Source of the DNA: Deltaproteobacteria bacterium
GTDB lineage: Bacteria > Myxococcota_A > Polyangia > Polyangiales > JADJMO01
DNA length: 64,000 nt
Direction: 5' to 3'
Assembly (NCBI GenBank): GCA_016182965.1
Contig: JACPFM010000091.1
Location: forward strand, 1-64,000
The translations under genes were made by a program, and so were the position numbers. Positions 40,878 to 49,925 of this stretch are shown piece by piece (positions within the stretch are counted from its first letter, which is position 1; the number at the start of each line of letters is the position of its first letter). The notes beneath the pieces are model-generated. The model saw only the letters and a program-made list of their open reading frames with translations, was not told where the DNA came from and searched no databases.

Positions 40878-42269
40878 TCAGAGCGGCTCGAAGCGGGCCT
40901 GGAAGAAGCGCAGATACTTCGGCTCGTAGGTCATGCGTAGGCCGGTCGCCTTCGCGCGATCGTCCCAAACGCAGGCGGCCGACTCGGCGACGACGTCCAT
41001 GTGCGCCTGCGTGTAGACGCGGCGGGGGATGGTCAGTCGAACGAGCTCGAGCTTCGGGTAGTGGTGCTTGCCGGTCTGCTTGTCGCGGCCGGCCGAGACG
41101 ATGCCGCGCTCCATCGCGCGGACGCCGGCGTCGACGTAGAGCGCTGCGGCCAACGTCTGCGCGGGGAACTGGTCCTGCGTCAGCTGCGGGTAGAACGCCT
41201 TGGCGTCGAGGTAGACCGCGTGGCCGCCGATCGGCCGCACGACGGGGACGCCCCAGTCCATCAGCCGGCGACCGAGGTACTCGACCTGGCCGATGCGCGC
41301 GCGCATGTGATCGTCCTGCACGCTCTCGACGATGCCGCGCGCCATGGCCTCCATGTCGCGACCGGCCATGCCGCCGTAGGTGTGGAGGCCCTCGAACACG
41401 ACGACGAGGTTGCTCGCCTCCTCGTACATGTCCTTGTCGTTGAGGGCGAGCCAGCCGCCGATGTTGACGAGCGCGTCCTTCTTGCCGCTCATCGTGCAGC
41501 CGTCGGAGTACGAGCAGAACTCGAGGAGGATCTCCGCGGTGGACTTGTCGCGGTAGCCGGGCTCGCGCTGCTTGATGAAGAACGCGTTCTCCACCGCGCG
41601 CGTCGCGTCGAGGAAGATCTTGATGCCGTGCTTGTCGGTGAGCTCGCGGACGGCCTTCATGTTGGCCATCGAGATCGGCTGACCACCGGCCATGTTCACG
41701 GTCGCGGCCACGCAGACGTACGGGATCTTCTTGGCCCCGACCTTGCTGATCAGCGCCTCGAGGGCGCCGAGGTCGATGTTGCCCTTGAAGGGGCGCTCGT
41801 CCAGCGGGTCGTGCGCCTCGGGGACGATGACGTCGACGAACGTGCCGCCGGCCAGCTCCTGGTGCAGGCGCGTCGTCGTGAAGTACATGTTGCCGGGCAC
41901 GTAGTCGCCCGGCTCGATCGCGATCTGCGACAGCAGGTTCTCCGCGCCGCGGCCCTGGTGCGTGGGCACCACGTACTTGAAGCCGTAGTACTTCTGGATG
42001 GTCTCCTCGAGGTTGTAGAAGTTGCGGCTGCCCGCGTACGCCTCGTCGCCCATCATCATGCCCGCCCACTGCCAGTCGCTCATCGCGCTGGTGCCGCTGT
42101 CGGTGAGCAGATCGATGTACACGTCGTCGCTGCGCAGCAGGAACGTGTTGTACCCGGCCTCGACGATGGCCCTCTCGCGCTCGGCGCGCGTGGTCATCTT
42201 CAGGGGCTCCACGACTTTGACCTTCCACGGCTCCGCCCAGGAGCGGCGTGCCGGACGCTGAATGCTCAT
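40878..42269 (-). CDS. tpl: tyrosine phenol-lyase
   Basis: 463 residues from ATG 42269, full length for the family. The PLP Lys is Lys264 in MSGKKD. THQGRGAENLLSQ, GNMYFTTTR, VNMAGGQPISMANM, GVRAMERGIVSAGR and the end LRFFQARFEPL all match tyrosine phenol-lyase rather than tryptophanase. Thr in FTTTR and Arg in MERGIVSAGR are the residues that select tyrosine. Splits L-tyrosine to phenol, pyruvate and ammonia, reversibly. No tyrosine transporter or TutR/TyrR-type regulator is adjacent. Rare in this phylum as far as I know. Confidence 0.92.
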   Translation of the reverse strand: MSIQRPARRSWAEPWKVKVVEPLKMTTRAERERAIVEAGYNTFLLRSDDVYIDLLTDSGTSAMSDWQWAGMMMGDEAYAGSRNFYNLEETIQKYYGFKYVVPTHQGRGAENLLSQIAIEPGDYVPGNMYFTTTRLHQELAGGTFVDVIVPEAHDPLDERPFKGNIDLGALEALISKVGAKKIPYVCVAATVNMAGGQPISMANMKAVRELTDKHGIKIFLDATRAVENAFFIKQREPGYRDKSTAEILLEFCSYSDGCTMSGKKDALVNIGGWLALNDKDMYEEASNLVVVFEGLHTYGGMAGRDMEAMARGIVESVQDDHMRARIGQVEYLGRRLMDWGVPVVRPIGGHAVYLDAKAFYPQLTQDQFPAQTLAAALYVDAGVRAMERGIVSAGRDKQTGKHHYPKLELVRLTIPRRVYTQAHMDVVAESAACVWDDRAKATGLRMTYEPKYLRFFQARFEPL

Positions 42270-42385
42270 GCGCGGCGACGTAGCAGAGCGTTCGCGCGCG
42301 GTCGCGACCGCTGCGGTCGCTCGCATGAGCGATCGCATCCTCGCGGTCCAAGGCAGAGCTATCGCGAGCGCGGCAGTAGACGCGA

Positions 42386-42832
42386 TCAGCCGGCGCGCGC
42401 GCTGTGCCGATCGTCGCTGCCTTGGGCGTCGTGGCCTTCGACGACGACGGGCAGGTGCCGCGCCTTCGCGAGGTCCGGTCCGCGCCGTCGGTGGGCCTGC
42501 AGCAGCGCCGAGACGAGCGCGTCGAGATCGAAGGGCCGCGGGATGAAGACCGAGGCGTACTGGCACGTGTTGCACCCGGACCGCCGCGCGGAGCAGACCA
42601 CGATGCCGGGTGGGCTGTCCGACGACGACGTCAACCGCGAGAGCAGTCGCTCGCAGTACTGCTCGCCGAGGCACGTGTCGACGAGGACCACCTCGGGTGC
42701 GCAGCGCGTGGCGATCTCCTGCGCCTCCCACGTCGACGCCGACGCGACGACGAAGTTCGACGCCCTCAATACCTCCCCCAAGACCTCACGGAGATCCTCG
42801 TCGTCCTCGACGACCAGCACCCGCACCCGCAT
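42386..42832 (-). CDS. stand-alone receiver-domain protein with altered switch Lys
   Basis: 148 residues. Acidic pair EDDED at residues 9-13, phospho-acceptor Asp52 (VLVDTCLGEQ), then VVCSARRSGCNTCQ and VFIPRPFDLDA. The invariant KP Lys is Arg here (PRPFD), which should weaken or change the switch. Three extra Cys (CSA, GCNTC) lie near the Thr/Ser switch region. About 25 Gly/Asp/His-rich residues follow. An 11-G tract lies seven bases before its ATG. Confidence 0.8.
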   Translation of the reverse strand: MRVRVLVVEDDEDLREVLGEVLRASNFVVASASTWEAQEIATRCAPEVVLVDTCLGEQYCERLLSRLTSSSDSPPGIVVCSARRSGCNTCQYASVFIPRPFDLDALVSALLQAHRRRGPDLAKARHLPVVVEGHDAQGSDDRHSARAG

Positions 42833-42838
42833 GTACTA

Positions 42839-42849
42839 CCCCCCCCCCC
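42839..42849 (-). repeat. 11-bp homopolymer G tract upstream of receiver gene
   Basis: Eleven C on the plus strand (G on the coding strand) end seven bases before the ATG at 42832, at the ribosome-site distance. Such a tract can serve as Shine-Dalgarno and is prone to slippage. Confidence 0.85.
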
Positions 42850-43098
42850 GGGAAAACCAGAGGACAAGATGCAGGGCCAGGCGGGACGCGTCAACGCACC
42901 GCAGCACTGCGCGTGCGATGCGCTCTCCCTGCGGTTCACGGCTGCGCTGCGAAAAGGCCGCCGCGAGCTTCGAAGACGCGCGAAACCTCACCTGCGGGTG
43001 TCGGGGCACCTCGCTTGCAGCCTCTGCTTGCAGCCCCGGACTGTGAGCCGTGCAGGTGCAGCCACGAAGGGTCGAACCGACGAGATCAAGGAGAGCCC

Positions 43099-43338
43099 AT
43101 GACAGCCGAGCAATGCGAAGTGTGCGGAAACGAATACGACAAGGCGTTCCAGGTGACGATCTCCGGGCAGACGCACACCTTCGACTCGTTCGAGTGCGCG
43201 ATCCATCGCCTCGCTCCGCTGTGCGAGCACTGTCGCTGCCGCATCGTCGGCCATGGCGTCGAGGTGCAGGGGAAGATGTACTGCTGCGCCCACTGCGCCG
43301 AGCACGTCGGCGCGCACGGGGTCAAAGACCGGGCGTAG
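43099..43338 (+). CDS. small Cys/His-rich zinc-finger-like (metallothionein-like) protein
   Basis: 79 residues from ATG 43099 with ribosome site AAGGAGAG. CEVC at residues 6-9, then DSFECAIHRL, CEHCRCRIVGHG and YCCAHCAEH, in total nine Cys and several His. This is close to small proteins of the prokaryotic metallothionein/zinc-ribbon group found in many soil bacteria. It probably binds Zn or Cu; direct function unknown. Confidence 0.8.
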   Translation: MTAEQCEVCGNEYDKAFQVTISGQTHTFDSFECAIHRLAPLCEHCRCRIVGHGVEVQGKMYCCAHCAEHVGAHGVKDRA

Positions 43339-43390
43339 CGCGCTCAGTGGGCGCGCATGAAGGTTCGCGCGGCCGCGGTATGCTGCTCGG

Positions 43391-44635
43391 GTGGCCCGGC
43401 TGCTCCGCACCGCTGCGCTGATCGCGTCGTCGGCGGCGCTCGACGCCGCGAGCGCGGCGGCGCCGGCGCCCGTCGCGGCCGTGCGGTACTTCGAGGACTA
43501 CTCGGCGATCACCATGGAGCCGTCCGTCGAGCGCACAGCGACGGAGGCGGCGACGCTGGTCCGTTGGCTCGAGGTCCGCACGGCCGGCGCGCTTCGCGAC
43601 GTGGTCTTCCGGCCCGACGGACGCGTCACCTGGAAGCTCTGGTACGGGGCGCACGGCCTCGTCGAGAAGCGCGCCTTCGTCGACGGCGCGCTCTGGTCGA
43701 CGAGCGTCTTCGGGCGCGACGCCGCGGGCCGTCTCGCGACCAAGACCGTGACGTTCGCGAGCGGCAGCAAGCAGGAGCACGACTACAAGGTCGACGCCGC
43801 CGGCCGCGTGCTCGAGAGGGCACGCCGCGGCGGCGGCGAGCGCTGGAGCGTGACGTGGAGCGCGACGGGCGCGGTCGCCGAGACGACCATCGGCAAGGAC
43901 GCGGTGCGCCGCGACACGTTCGATGGAGCGGGTCGCGTCATCGAGTCGCGCTTCGGCAAGCCGCTCGGCAAGGCGGAGCTGGTGCTGCGTCGCACCCGTG
44001 ACGCGGCCGGGAAGCTCCTCGCCGTGCAGCGCATCACGGCCGCGGGCGGCCTGCGCCCCGCCGAGCCCCTGAAGCGAGACAAGACCGTCACGGTGCTCGA
44101 TGTGACGCGCGTCCCGGTCGGGCTCGAACGCCACGAGGTCCTGCTGCTCTTCGGCGCCCCGGCCAAACACTCCGACACGGGCAGCGGCGTGGCGCGGACC
44201 ATCACCGACGACTACGCCGACGGATGCTGGCTGAACGCGCCGTCGACGCTCGACTACGACGCGACCGCGCTGTTCACCAAGACCCAGACGACGTGCATCT
44301 GCGGCTTCTGCGTCGACGCCCGCCTCGCGCCGCACGCCGCCGATCGCACCGGTTTCGACGCGCACTGGACGCGCGGCCCGTGGGTGCGCCTCGACGGCTG
44401 GATCGACGTCACCGCGGACCACGAGATCCTGACCCCGACCGGCCCGCGTCCCTGCGGCGAGCTCGTCGCCGGCGACGAGGTGCTCGACGACCGGGGCGAG
44501 GCGCGCCCGCTCCTCTCGATCGAGCGGCTCCCGCCGACGTTCGAGCGCCTCGGCGTCAACGTGCGCACGACCTCCGGGCGCTTCTTCGCCGGCGGTCTCG
44601 CCTTCGCGAGCGAGGGCCCGCGCGCCTGCCCGTGA
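43391..44635 (+). CDS. YD/RHS-like exported protein with Hint-like C-terminal segment
   Basis: 414 residues from GTG 43391. Signal peptide RTAALIASSAALDAASAAAPA. Residues 60-230 form imperfect YD-type strands (GRVTWKLWYGAHGLVEKRAF, DAAGRVLERARRG, FDGAGRVIESRFGKPLG). After a Cys pair block (CICGFC) comes DVTADHEILTPTGPRPCGELVAGDEVLDD (residues 339-367), which reads like the middle of a Hint/intein domain (DH-VLTP-G-KP--EL--GD-V), then RTTSGRFFAGGLAFAS like the end of that fold. The nucleophile Cys of a real intein is not evident, so splicing is unlikely. Confidence 0.72.
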   Translation: MARLLRTAALIASSAALDAASAAAPAPVAAVRYFEDYSAITMEPSVERTATEAATLVRWLEVRTAGALRDVVFRPDGRVTWKLWYGAHGLVEKRAFVDGALWSTSVFGRDAAGRLATKTVTFASGSKQEHDYKVDAAGRVLERARRGGGERWSVTWSATGAVAETTIGKDAVRRDTFDGAGRVIESRFGKPLGKAELVLRRTRDAAGKLLAVQRITAAGGLRPAEPLKRDKTVTVLDVTRVPVGLERHEVLLLFGAPAKHSDTGSGVARTITDDYADGCWLNAPSTLDYDATALFTKTQTTCICGFCVDARLAPHAADRTGFDAHWTRGPWVRLDGWIDVTADHEILTPTGPRPCGELVAGDEVLDDRGEARPLLSIERLPPTFERLGVNVRTTSGRFFAGGLAFASEGPRACP

Positions 44636-45031
44636 TCAGGCGCGGGCGACGCGCCGCGGCCGACGGCTCTTGTCGATCGCGAGGTCGATCGCCGCCATGA
44701 GGTGCTCGATCTCGAACGGCTTGGGCACGATCGGGAGGTTGCCGTAGAGCATGGCGATCGGGATCAGATCGACGAGGCCACTGATCAGGACCGTGACGGG
44801 CGGATCGGGGCGCGCCGCGAGCTCGTCGAGGATGGTGGTGCCGGAACCGAAGCCGACGACCATGTCGAGCACGAGCACGTCGGGCGTGGTCGTCCGCAAG
44901 AGCTCCGAGGCCTCGGCGATCGACCCGGCGCCGTGGAACTCGTAGCCCTCCTCGTCGAGGAGGATGCGCATGACGGCGCGCAGGTCTTCGTCGTCGTCGA
45001 CGAACAGCACGTGTCGGCGCCGGGGGGTCAC
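44636..45031 (-). CDS. stand-alone receiver-domain response regulator
   Basis: 131 residues from GTG 45031 (VTPRRRHVLFVDDDED); an ATG at 45082 would overlap the kinase stop and is less likely. Acidic pocket at VDDDED, phospho-acceptor Asp in VLVLDMVVG, Ser in VLISGLVD and Lys in IVPKPFE. It lies 34 bases after the PAS-GAF kinase gene on the same strand and is probably its partner. No output domain; likely acts on another protein. Confidence 0.82.
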   Translation of the reverse strand: MTPRRRHVLFVDDDEDLRAVMRILLDEEGYEFHGAGSIAEASELLRTTTPDVLVLDMVVGFGSGTTILDELAARPDPPVTVLISGLVDLIPIAMLYGNLPIVPKPFEIEHLMAAIDLAIDKSRRPRRVARA

Positions 45032-45065
45032 GTTCGGCCAGCCTAGCGGTGATCGCGCCGGTGCG

Positions 45066-47168
45066 TCACGCGGTCGCCTCACGGGACGAGGCGGCGCTCG
45101 CGGGCTGCTCGTCGGTGTGCACCAGCGGCAGCTCGACCACGAAGGTCGATCCGGCGCCGGGCGTGCTGTCGACGCGCACGGTCCCGCCGTGAGCCTCGAC
45201 GATCTGGCGGACGATCCACAGGCCGAGGCCGAGCCCGCCGTATCGCCGCTGCGGCACCGCGCGCTCGAACTGCGCGAACACCCGCGCTTGATCGTCGGGC
45301 GAGATGCCGATGCCGTGGTCGTGCACCGAGACGCGCGCGTACTCGTCGGACCTCTGCACGTCGATCTCGATCGGCTGACCCTGCCCGTACTTGATGGCGT
45401 TGGTCACCAGGTTCGTGAGGACCTGCTCGATCCGACCGCGATCCCAGGCGCCGACGGCCTCGCAGCCGACCGAGACCTCGATGGTGCTGCCGACGCGACG
45501 CGCCTGATCGCGCAAGCGCGCCGCGATCTCCCGGGCGGCGTCGCCGAGATCGAAGCGGTCGACGTCGAGCTGCAGCCTCCCGGCGCTGATGCGCGACACG
45601 TCGAGCAGCTGATCGACGTGGCGCGCGAGCCGGAGGACCTGCGCGCGGGCGAGCTCCAGCCGATCGCGCGGGATCTCGCGCGCGTTCGCCTGCATGCGCA
45701 GGAGCAGCTCGAGCTGGAGCTCGAGCGCGGTCACCGGCGTCCGTAGCTCGTGCGACGCGACCGACAGGAACTCCTCGCGGATGCGCAGCGCGTCCTCCGC
45801 CTCGCGGTAGAGGCGCGCGTTGTCGAGCGCCATGCCCGCGCGCCGCGCGAGATCCGTGCAGAGCGCCACCCGCTCCGGATCGTGCGAGCCGCCGGCGTCG
45901 ACGCGCCGCCCGATCATGAGCACGCCGGCGACCTCGCGGCCGAGCTGCAGCGGCGCGGCGACGATGCTGCAGGGCCCGTTGAGTCCGACGTCGAGGCCGC
46001 ACGCGAGCGCCGCCGGCGCGGGGAGCTCGTCGACGCCGGTGCAGGTCAGCGTCGAGGGTCGACCGGCCAGCACTCGATCGAGCAGGTGGGGCGCGCTCAC
46101 GCGCCGGTGCTCGAGGCCCGGGACCCCTGGACGCGCGGTGTAGCCGTCGAACGCCGCGGCGTCCTCGGTCGGCAGGAGCACCGCGCAGCCGTCGCCGGTG
46201 ACCTCGCGGACGGCGCGGCAGATGGTCTCGATGACCGAGTTCCACTCGAGGCCGGCGGCCTCGAGGCGCTCGGCGAACAGCGCCGAGGCCTCGACCTGCG
46301 AGGCGTGCCTCCGGAGGCGGAGCTCGGCCTGATGGCGAGCCGTCACGTCGACGTCCATGCACATGAGCTCCACCTCGCCATTCAGCGCGGGCAGCGCGAA
46401 GATCGTCGAATAGATGCGGACCTCGTCGCCGTCGGGCCGACGGCACGTCCACTCGACGGGTCGCGTCGGCGCCCCGGTGGTCGCGACCTGCTGCAGCATG
46501 CGCTCGAACTCCGCGGTGCTCTCGGCGTCGAGGGTGAGCTGATCGAGCGTCTTGCCGAGCGCCTCCTGCGCCGTCCACCCGAAGATGCGCTCGGCGGCTC
46601 GGTTCCAGGTGACGACGCGACCCTTCCGGTCGTACGTCTCGATCGCGACGCTCGGTGTCGTGTTGAGCAACGTGTGCAGGCGCTCTTCGCTGCGCCGCGC
46701 AAGGTGGTGCCACCGTCGAGCCTCTCCGATGTCGCGCATGCTCAGCACGGCGCCGCGCGGGTGGCCTTCGGCGTCGAGGAGCGGACGCGCGGAGACTGCG
46801 AGGTGCACGCCCGCCGGCGTCTTCGCGTTGCGGACGAAGATCTTCAGCTCCTCGGACGTCATCCCGCCGAGCGCCCGAGAGACGGGGAGCTCCTCGGTGC
46901 GCAGCGGGGTCTCCTCGTCGTCGCGAAAGAGCCCGAGCGCCTCGGTCCACTGTCCGAGCGGCACCTCGCGCCGCGCGAGGCCGAGCGCCGCGGCCGCGCG
47001 GTTCCATTGCACCAGGGCGCCGTCGCGATCGACGATCAGCAGCGGTTGAGGGATCGCGTCGAGGATCGCGTCGACCTCGACGAGCGCGCCGAAGTCCAGG
47101 GCGGAGGCCGCCGGCGGCGCGCTCGGAGAGCTCGCTCGCGGCGGCGTGCTGATCCGCATCTCGACCAT
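45066..47168 (-). CDS. PAS-PAS-GAF sensor histidine kinase
   Basis: 700 residues, no membrane helix. PAS 1 at about 30-150 (AIPQPLLIVDRDGALVQWNRAAA), PAS 2 at about 160-280 (VAIETYDRKGRVVTWNRAAERIFGWT), GAF at about 305-450 (ICRAVREVTGDGCAVLLP), then HisKA with SHELRTPVTALEL and HATPase with NLVTNAIKYG, DHGIGI and GGLGLGL. It is cytosolic and may sense a small ligand, redox or light. Its partner is the receiver encoded next. Confidence 0.92.
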   Translation of the reverse strand: MVEMRISTPPRASSPSAPPAASALDFGALVEVDAILDAIPQPLLIVDRDGALVQWNRAAAALGLARREVPLGQWTEALGLFRDDEETPLRTEELPVSRALGGMTSEELKIFVRNAKTPAGVHLAVSARPLLDAEGHPRGAVLSMRDIGEARRWHHLARRSEERLHTLLNTTPSVAIETYDRKGRVVTWNRAAERIFGWTAQEALGKTLDQLTLDAESTAEFERMLQQVATTGAPTRPVEWTCRRPDGDEVRIYSTIFALPALNGEVELMCMDVDVTARHQAELRLRRHASQVEASALFAERLEAAGLEWNSVIETICRAVREVTGDGCAVLLPTEDAAAFDGYTARPGVPGLEHRRVSAPHLLDRVLAGRPSTLTCTGVDELPAPAALACGLDVGLNGPCSIVAAPLQLGREVAGVLMIGRRVDAGGSHDPERVALCTDLARRAGMALDNARLYREAEDALRIREEFLSVASHELRTPVTALELQLELLLRMQANAREIPRDRLELARAQVLRLARHVDQLLDVSRISAGRLQLDVDRFDLGDAAREIAARLRDQARRVGSTIEVSVGCEAVGAWDRGRIEQVLTNLVTNAIKYGQGQPIEIDVQRSDEYARVSVHDHGIGISPDDQARVFAQFERAVPQRRYGGLGLGLWIVRQIVEAHGGTVRVDSTPGAGSTFVVELPLVHTDEQPASAASSREATA

Positions 47169-47421
47169 GTCGGCCCCCTGACGTGGCGCTCGAGAGGACA
47201 GTTGACGAGCAGAAGGCGTGCCGTGAACTGTGCGCGGCGGCCCGACAACGCCCGACCGCCGGCCGTCGCAGCCGGGTCATGCGAGCGCGCGCTGCGTGTT
47301 GCATCCTTGAGATGCGTCGCCGTTCGTCGACGTTGTCGAAATCGACGAATCCCGAGCAACCGCCGCACGCGCGCGCTGCTCTTGCGCGGCACGTCCATTG
47401 CGTTCGCGCGCGCGCAACCGC

Positions 47422-47673
47422 ATGCGCCCGCACCACCTCCCTTCTCTTCTGTGTCTGCTCCTCGGCTGCTCGGCCGGCTCGGCGGACAAGGCCGATGACG
47501 ATCAGGACCCGCCGCTCGAGGTCGACGGTGGCGCCACGAAGAGCGAAGCGACGGGCGGCGGCGACGCGGTCGACCCGGACAGCGAGCCGACCTTCGACCT
47601 CGACGCCTCGCCGTCGTGCGCGGATCTGCGGTGCCGTCGCCCGGTCTGTCCCGACCATTCTCGATTGACATGA
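47422..47673 (+). CDS. short lipoprotein, perhaps truncated
   Basis: 83 residues. Signal MRPHHLPSLLCLLLGC with a Leu-Leu-Gly-Cys lipobox, then an acidic Asp/Glu/Gly linker and a short Cys block (CADLRCRRPVCP). The mature part is only a linker, and the Cys block looks like the start of a Stig1/EGF-type unit that has been cut. The stop overlaps the next start (ATGA). Confidence 0.6.
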   Translation: MRPHHLPSLLCLLLGCSAGSADKADDDQDPPLEVDGGATKSEATGGGDAVDPDSEPTFDLDASPSCADLRCRRPVCPDHSRLT

Positions 47674-47864
47674 CCCACTGGAGCACCTTCGACCTCGGCC
47701 TGCACCCGTGGGACGAGCCGATCCTCACGCTCGAGCGTCACGCGCGCGACGCGTCGTTCCCGCTCGTGGCGCCGATGCTCGGCGAGGCGCACGACGTCCT
47801 CGACGTCGACGACACCCGCCGCGCCCTCGCGCGCCTGCACGCGTGGTGGCGCACCGTGCGCTGA
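47670..47864 (+). CDS. small unknown protein, coupled to preceding lipoprotein
   Basis: 64 residues from ATG 47670 (ATGA overlap). MTHWSTFDLGLHPWDEPIL and the C-terminal LARLHAWWRTVR make it Trp-rich with amphipathic ends. No known family. The overlap with the lipoprotein gene is the main support for it being real. Confidence 0.5.
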   Translation: MTHWSTFDLGLHPWDEPILTLERHARDASFPLVAPMLGEAHDVLDVDDTRRALARLHAWWRTVR

Positions 47865-47887
47865 CGGGATGACCCTCGCGACCGGCC

Positions 47888-49456
47888 TCACTCGTAGGGG
47901 TTCTCGATCTTCTCCTTCGTGGGTTTGGCCTCCCACAACGGAATGCCCGCGTTCTTCGGGATCGGCGCGGCCCCGGCCGATCCCGGTCTGTTCGCGACCG
48001 CGGTGGCCTTCGCGCCGCCGCCGCGGCTCGGCGTCGAAATCACGAGCTGCGCTGCCTTCGTCGGGTCGGGGCACGCGACGGCCGTCGCAGGCGCGGCGGC
48101 GGCAGGAGGCACGGGGGGCTCGAGCGTCACGGCAGCGTCTGCAGACGGAAGCGGTGGCGCGGTCAGCGCCTCTGCCCGCGCCTCCGCCCGCGCGAGACCG
48201 GTGGGCACGCGCGGAAGGCTCGTGCGCTCGTGCGACGTCGACGCGGCGACGACGATCGCGACGGCCGCCATCACCGACGCAGCCGCGAGGGCGCGCCACC
48301 GCCACCAGGGAGGTCGCAGATCGACGAGCGGCTCGTCGAGCGTCGGCCGGACGTCGTCGCTCGGCCACGGCGGACGTGGAGGCTGTTCATCTGCGGGCAA
48401 GGGGATCGAGACGAGCTGCTCGTCCTCGGCCTCGTGGGCCCCGACGTGGGTCGCGCGGATCCCGACCGGTCGCCGCGCGACGGCGCTCGGCATCGGCGCG
48501 TCGAGGACGTCGGCGATGCCGGGGATCGTCTTCCAGTGGTCGAGGGCACCCCATCGTCTGGCGTCCAGGTAGACGTCGGGGACGCGCACCATGCGCTCGA
48601 AGGCGCTCCAACCGCCTCGCGTGCTCGACGCTGCGGACCGGGCGCGGCTCGCGAGATCGGCGGCGTCGAGGCGCGCAGCGGCTCGCTCGACGATGAGGCG
48701 CGGATCGCGCGTGGGCGACAGGCACGCGATGGCGATGCGGCGAACGCGTTCATCGACCAGCAGGGTCTCGAGCGCGTACCCGAGGCGACTCGCCTGTGCG
48801 AGGAACGCGGCCTCGGTCTGCGCCGACAGCGGGAGTCGGCCGCTGACGCAGCGAACGAGGAGCATGCCGAGGGCCCACACGTCCCGGCGCGGATCGTCGG
48901 GCCCCGCCGTCGGGCAGTCGTACGCGCGAGGCGCGCGATCGGCCTTCGGCTGGGAGGCGAGCCAACGCGCGCGGCCGAAATCGACGAGCTTCGCCGTGAT
49001 CCCGCCGTCGGGGTGGCGATGGAGGAGGATCGAGCGCGGCTCGATCGCGCCGTGGACGACGCCGCGCGCGTGCGCCTCGGCGAGCGCGCCGGCGAGATCG
49101 GCGCAGAGCTGCAGCGCGCCGCCGGTGGGCAACGTCCCGCGACGCTCGAGCAGTTCGTTTAGCGTTTCGCCGACGAGGAGCTCCGACGCGATCCAACCGA
49201 GGGGCTCGGCCTCCTCGGTGCGGCCGAACGCGAGGATCCGCGCGACGTTCGGATGTTCGAGCGTGCTCGCAGCCCGCAGCTCCTCGAACCAGGCCTCGGC
49301 GAGGGCGTCGTCGTCGGGCGGACGGATCACGCGGATGGCGACGCATCGCGAGGGCACGCGGTCGGCGCCGCGCCACAGCTCGCCGAAGCGCCCGCGCGAC
49401 AGCCGGTTGACCAGTCGAAAGCGACCACCGAGCAAGAGCCCCGACTCCAGTCTCAT
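47888..49456 (-). CDS. membrane-bound pseudokinase of the Hanks family
   Basis: 522 residues from ATG 49456. The kinase fold is clear (LSRGRFGELWRG, ELLVGETLNELL, VDFGRARW), but catalytic residues are gone: the VAIK Lys is Arg42 (VAIRVI), HRD is HGA at 135-137, the next Lys is Glu139 and the Asn is Ser142. DFG (159-161) stays. A single membrane helix follows (WRALAAASVMAAVAIVVAAST), then a Pro/Ala-rich periplasmic tail with one Cys ending in PTKEKIENPYE. Likely a scaffold or sensor. Differs from the active kinase at 39799-40764. Confidence 0.88.
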   Translation of the reverse strand: MRLESGLLLGGRFRLVNRLSRGRFGELWRGADRVPSRCVAIRVIRPPDDDALAEAWFEELRAASTLEHPNVARILAFGRTEEAEPLGWIASELLVGETLNELLERRGTLPTGGALQLCADLAGALAEAHARGVVHGAIEPRSILLHRHPDGGITAKLVDFGRARWLASQPKADRAPRAYDCPTAGPDDPRRDVWALGMLLVRCVSGRLPLSAQTEAAFLAQASRLGYALETLLVDERVRRIAIACLSPTRDPRLIVERAAARLDAADLASRARSAASSTRGGWSAFERMVRVPDVYLDARRWGALDHWKTIPGIADVLDAPMPSAVARRPVGIRATHVGAHEAEDEQLVSIPLPADEQPPRPPWPSDDVRPTLDEPLVDLRPPWWRWRALAAASVMAAVAIVVAASTSHERTSLPRVPTGLARAEARAEALTAPPLPSADAAVTLEPPVPPAAAAPATAVACPDPTKAAQLVISTPSRGGGAKATAVANRPGSAGAAPIPKNAGIPLWEAKPTKEKIENPYE

Positions 49457-49802
49457 GCTGCCCCCCTTTCGACGGGTGCCTGCGACCGGACGCATTGCAA
49501 CGTTCGTGCGGGTCACCATCGATCGGTCGCGGCGCGCGCGTCGGCGAGGCGACGCGCGTCGGTCTGCGACTACGGACGTGTCGCCGGGCCTCGACGCCGC
49601 GCGCGCGGCCGCGCTTCGAGCCACGGACCGAGCTGCTCGCGGCCGACGCGCACGACCTCGTCTGCAGTCGGCCGTCACCCATCGATCGCGAGGAGACGTT
49701 TGCGGCTCGTCCGGCAGATCGTGCGCCGCCACCGCGCACCGCCTCACACGTCGTCCGTCGCGTCGACAGGGAGCGACGCGAGGCGGTCGGGAGCTCGCGC
49801 GG

Positions 49803-49925
49803 CGGGGCGCCGAAGCTCATCAGGCCCGACAGCCCGAGCGCGTTCATCACGGTCACCCCGAAGAGCCGCGAGAGCGGGATCGTCACCGCGGCGACCAGGC
49901 CTGCGCGCACGTCTGCGAGCTGGAA
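49803..49925 (-). pseudogene. fragment of a CzcA/CusA-type RND efflux pump
   Basis: Read in this frame from 49925, the stretch DVRAGLVAAVTIPLSRLFG followed by VTVMNALGLSGLMSFGA matches the conserved membrane block of heavy-metal RND pumps (RAALI-A-VIPLSMLF---G-NLMSLGA). It has no start and the similarity stops after GA. The real pump exceeds 1000 residues. It lies in the 535-base gap 49457-49991, whose other half (49457-49800) holds nothing I recognise. Confidence 0.7.

Noticed and set aside
40878..42269. Tryptophanase
   Set aside because: Residues that select tyrosine (Thr in FTTTR, Arg in MERGIVSAGR) and the overall blocks match tyrosine phenol-lyase better.
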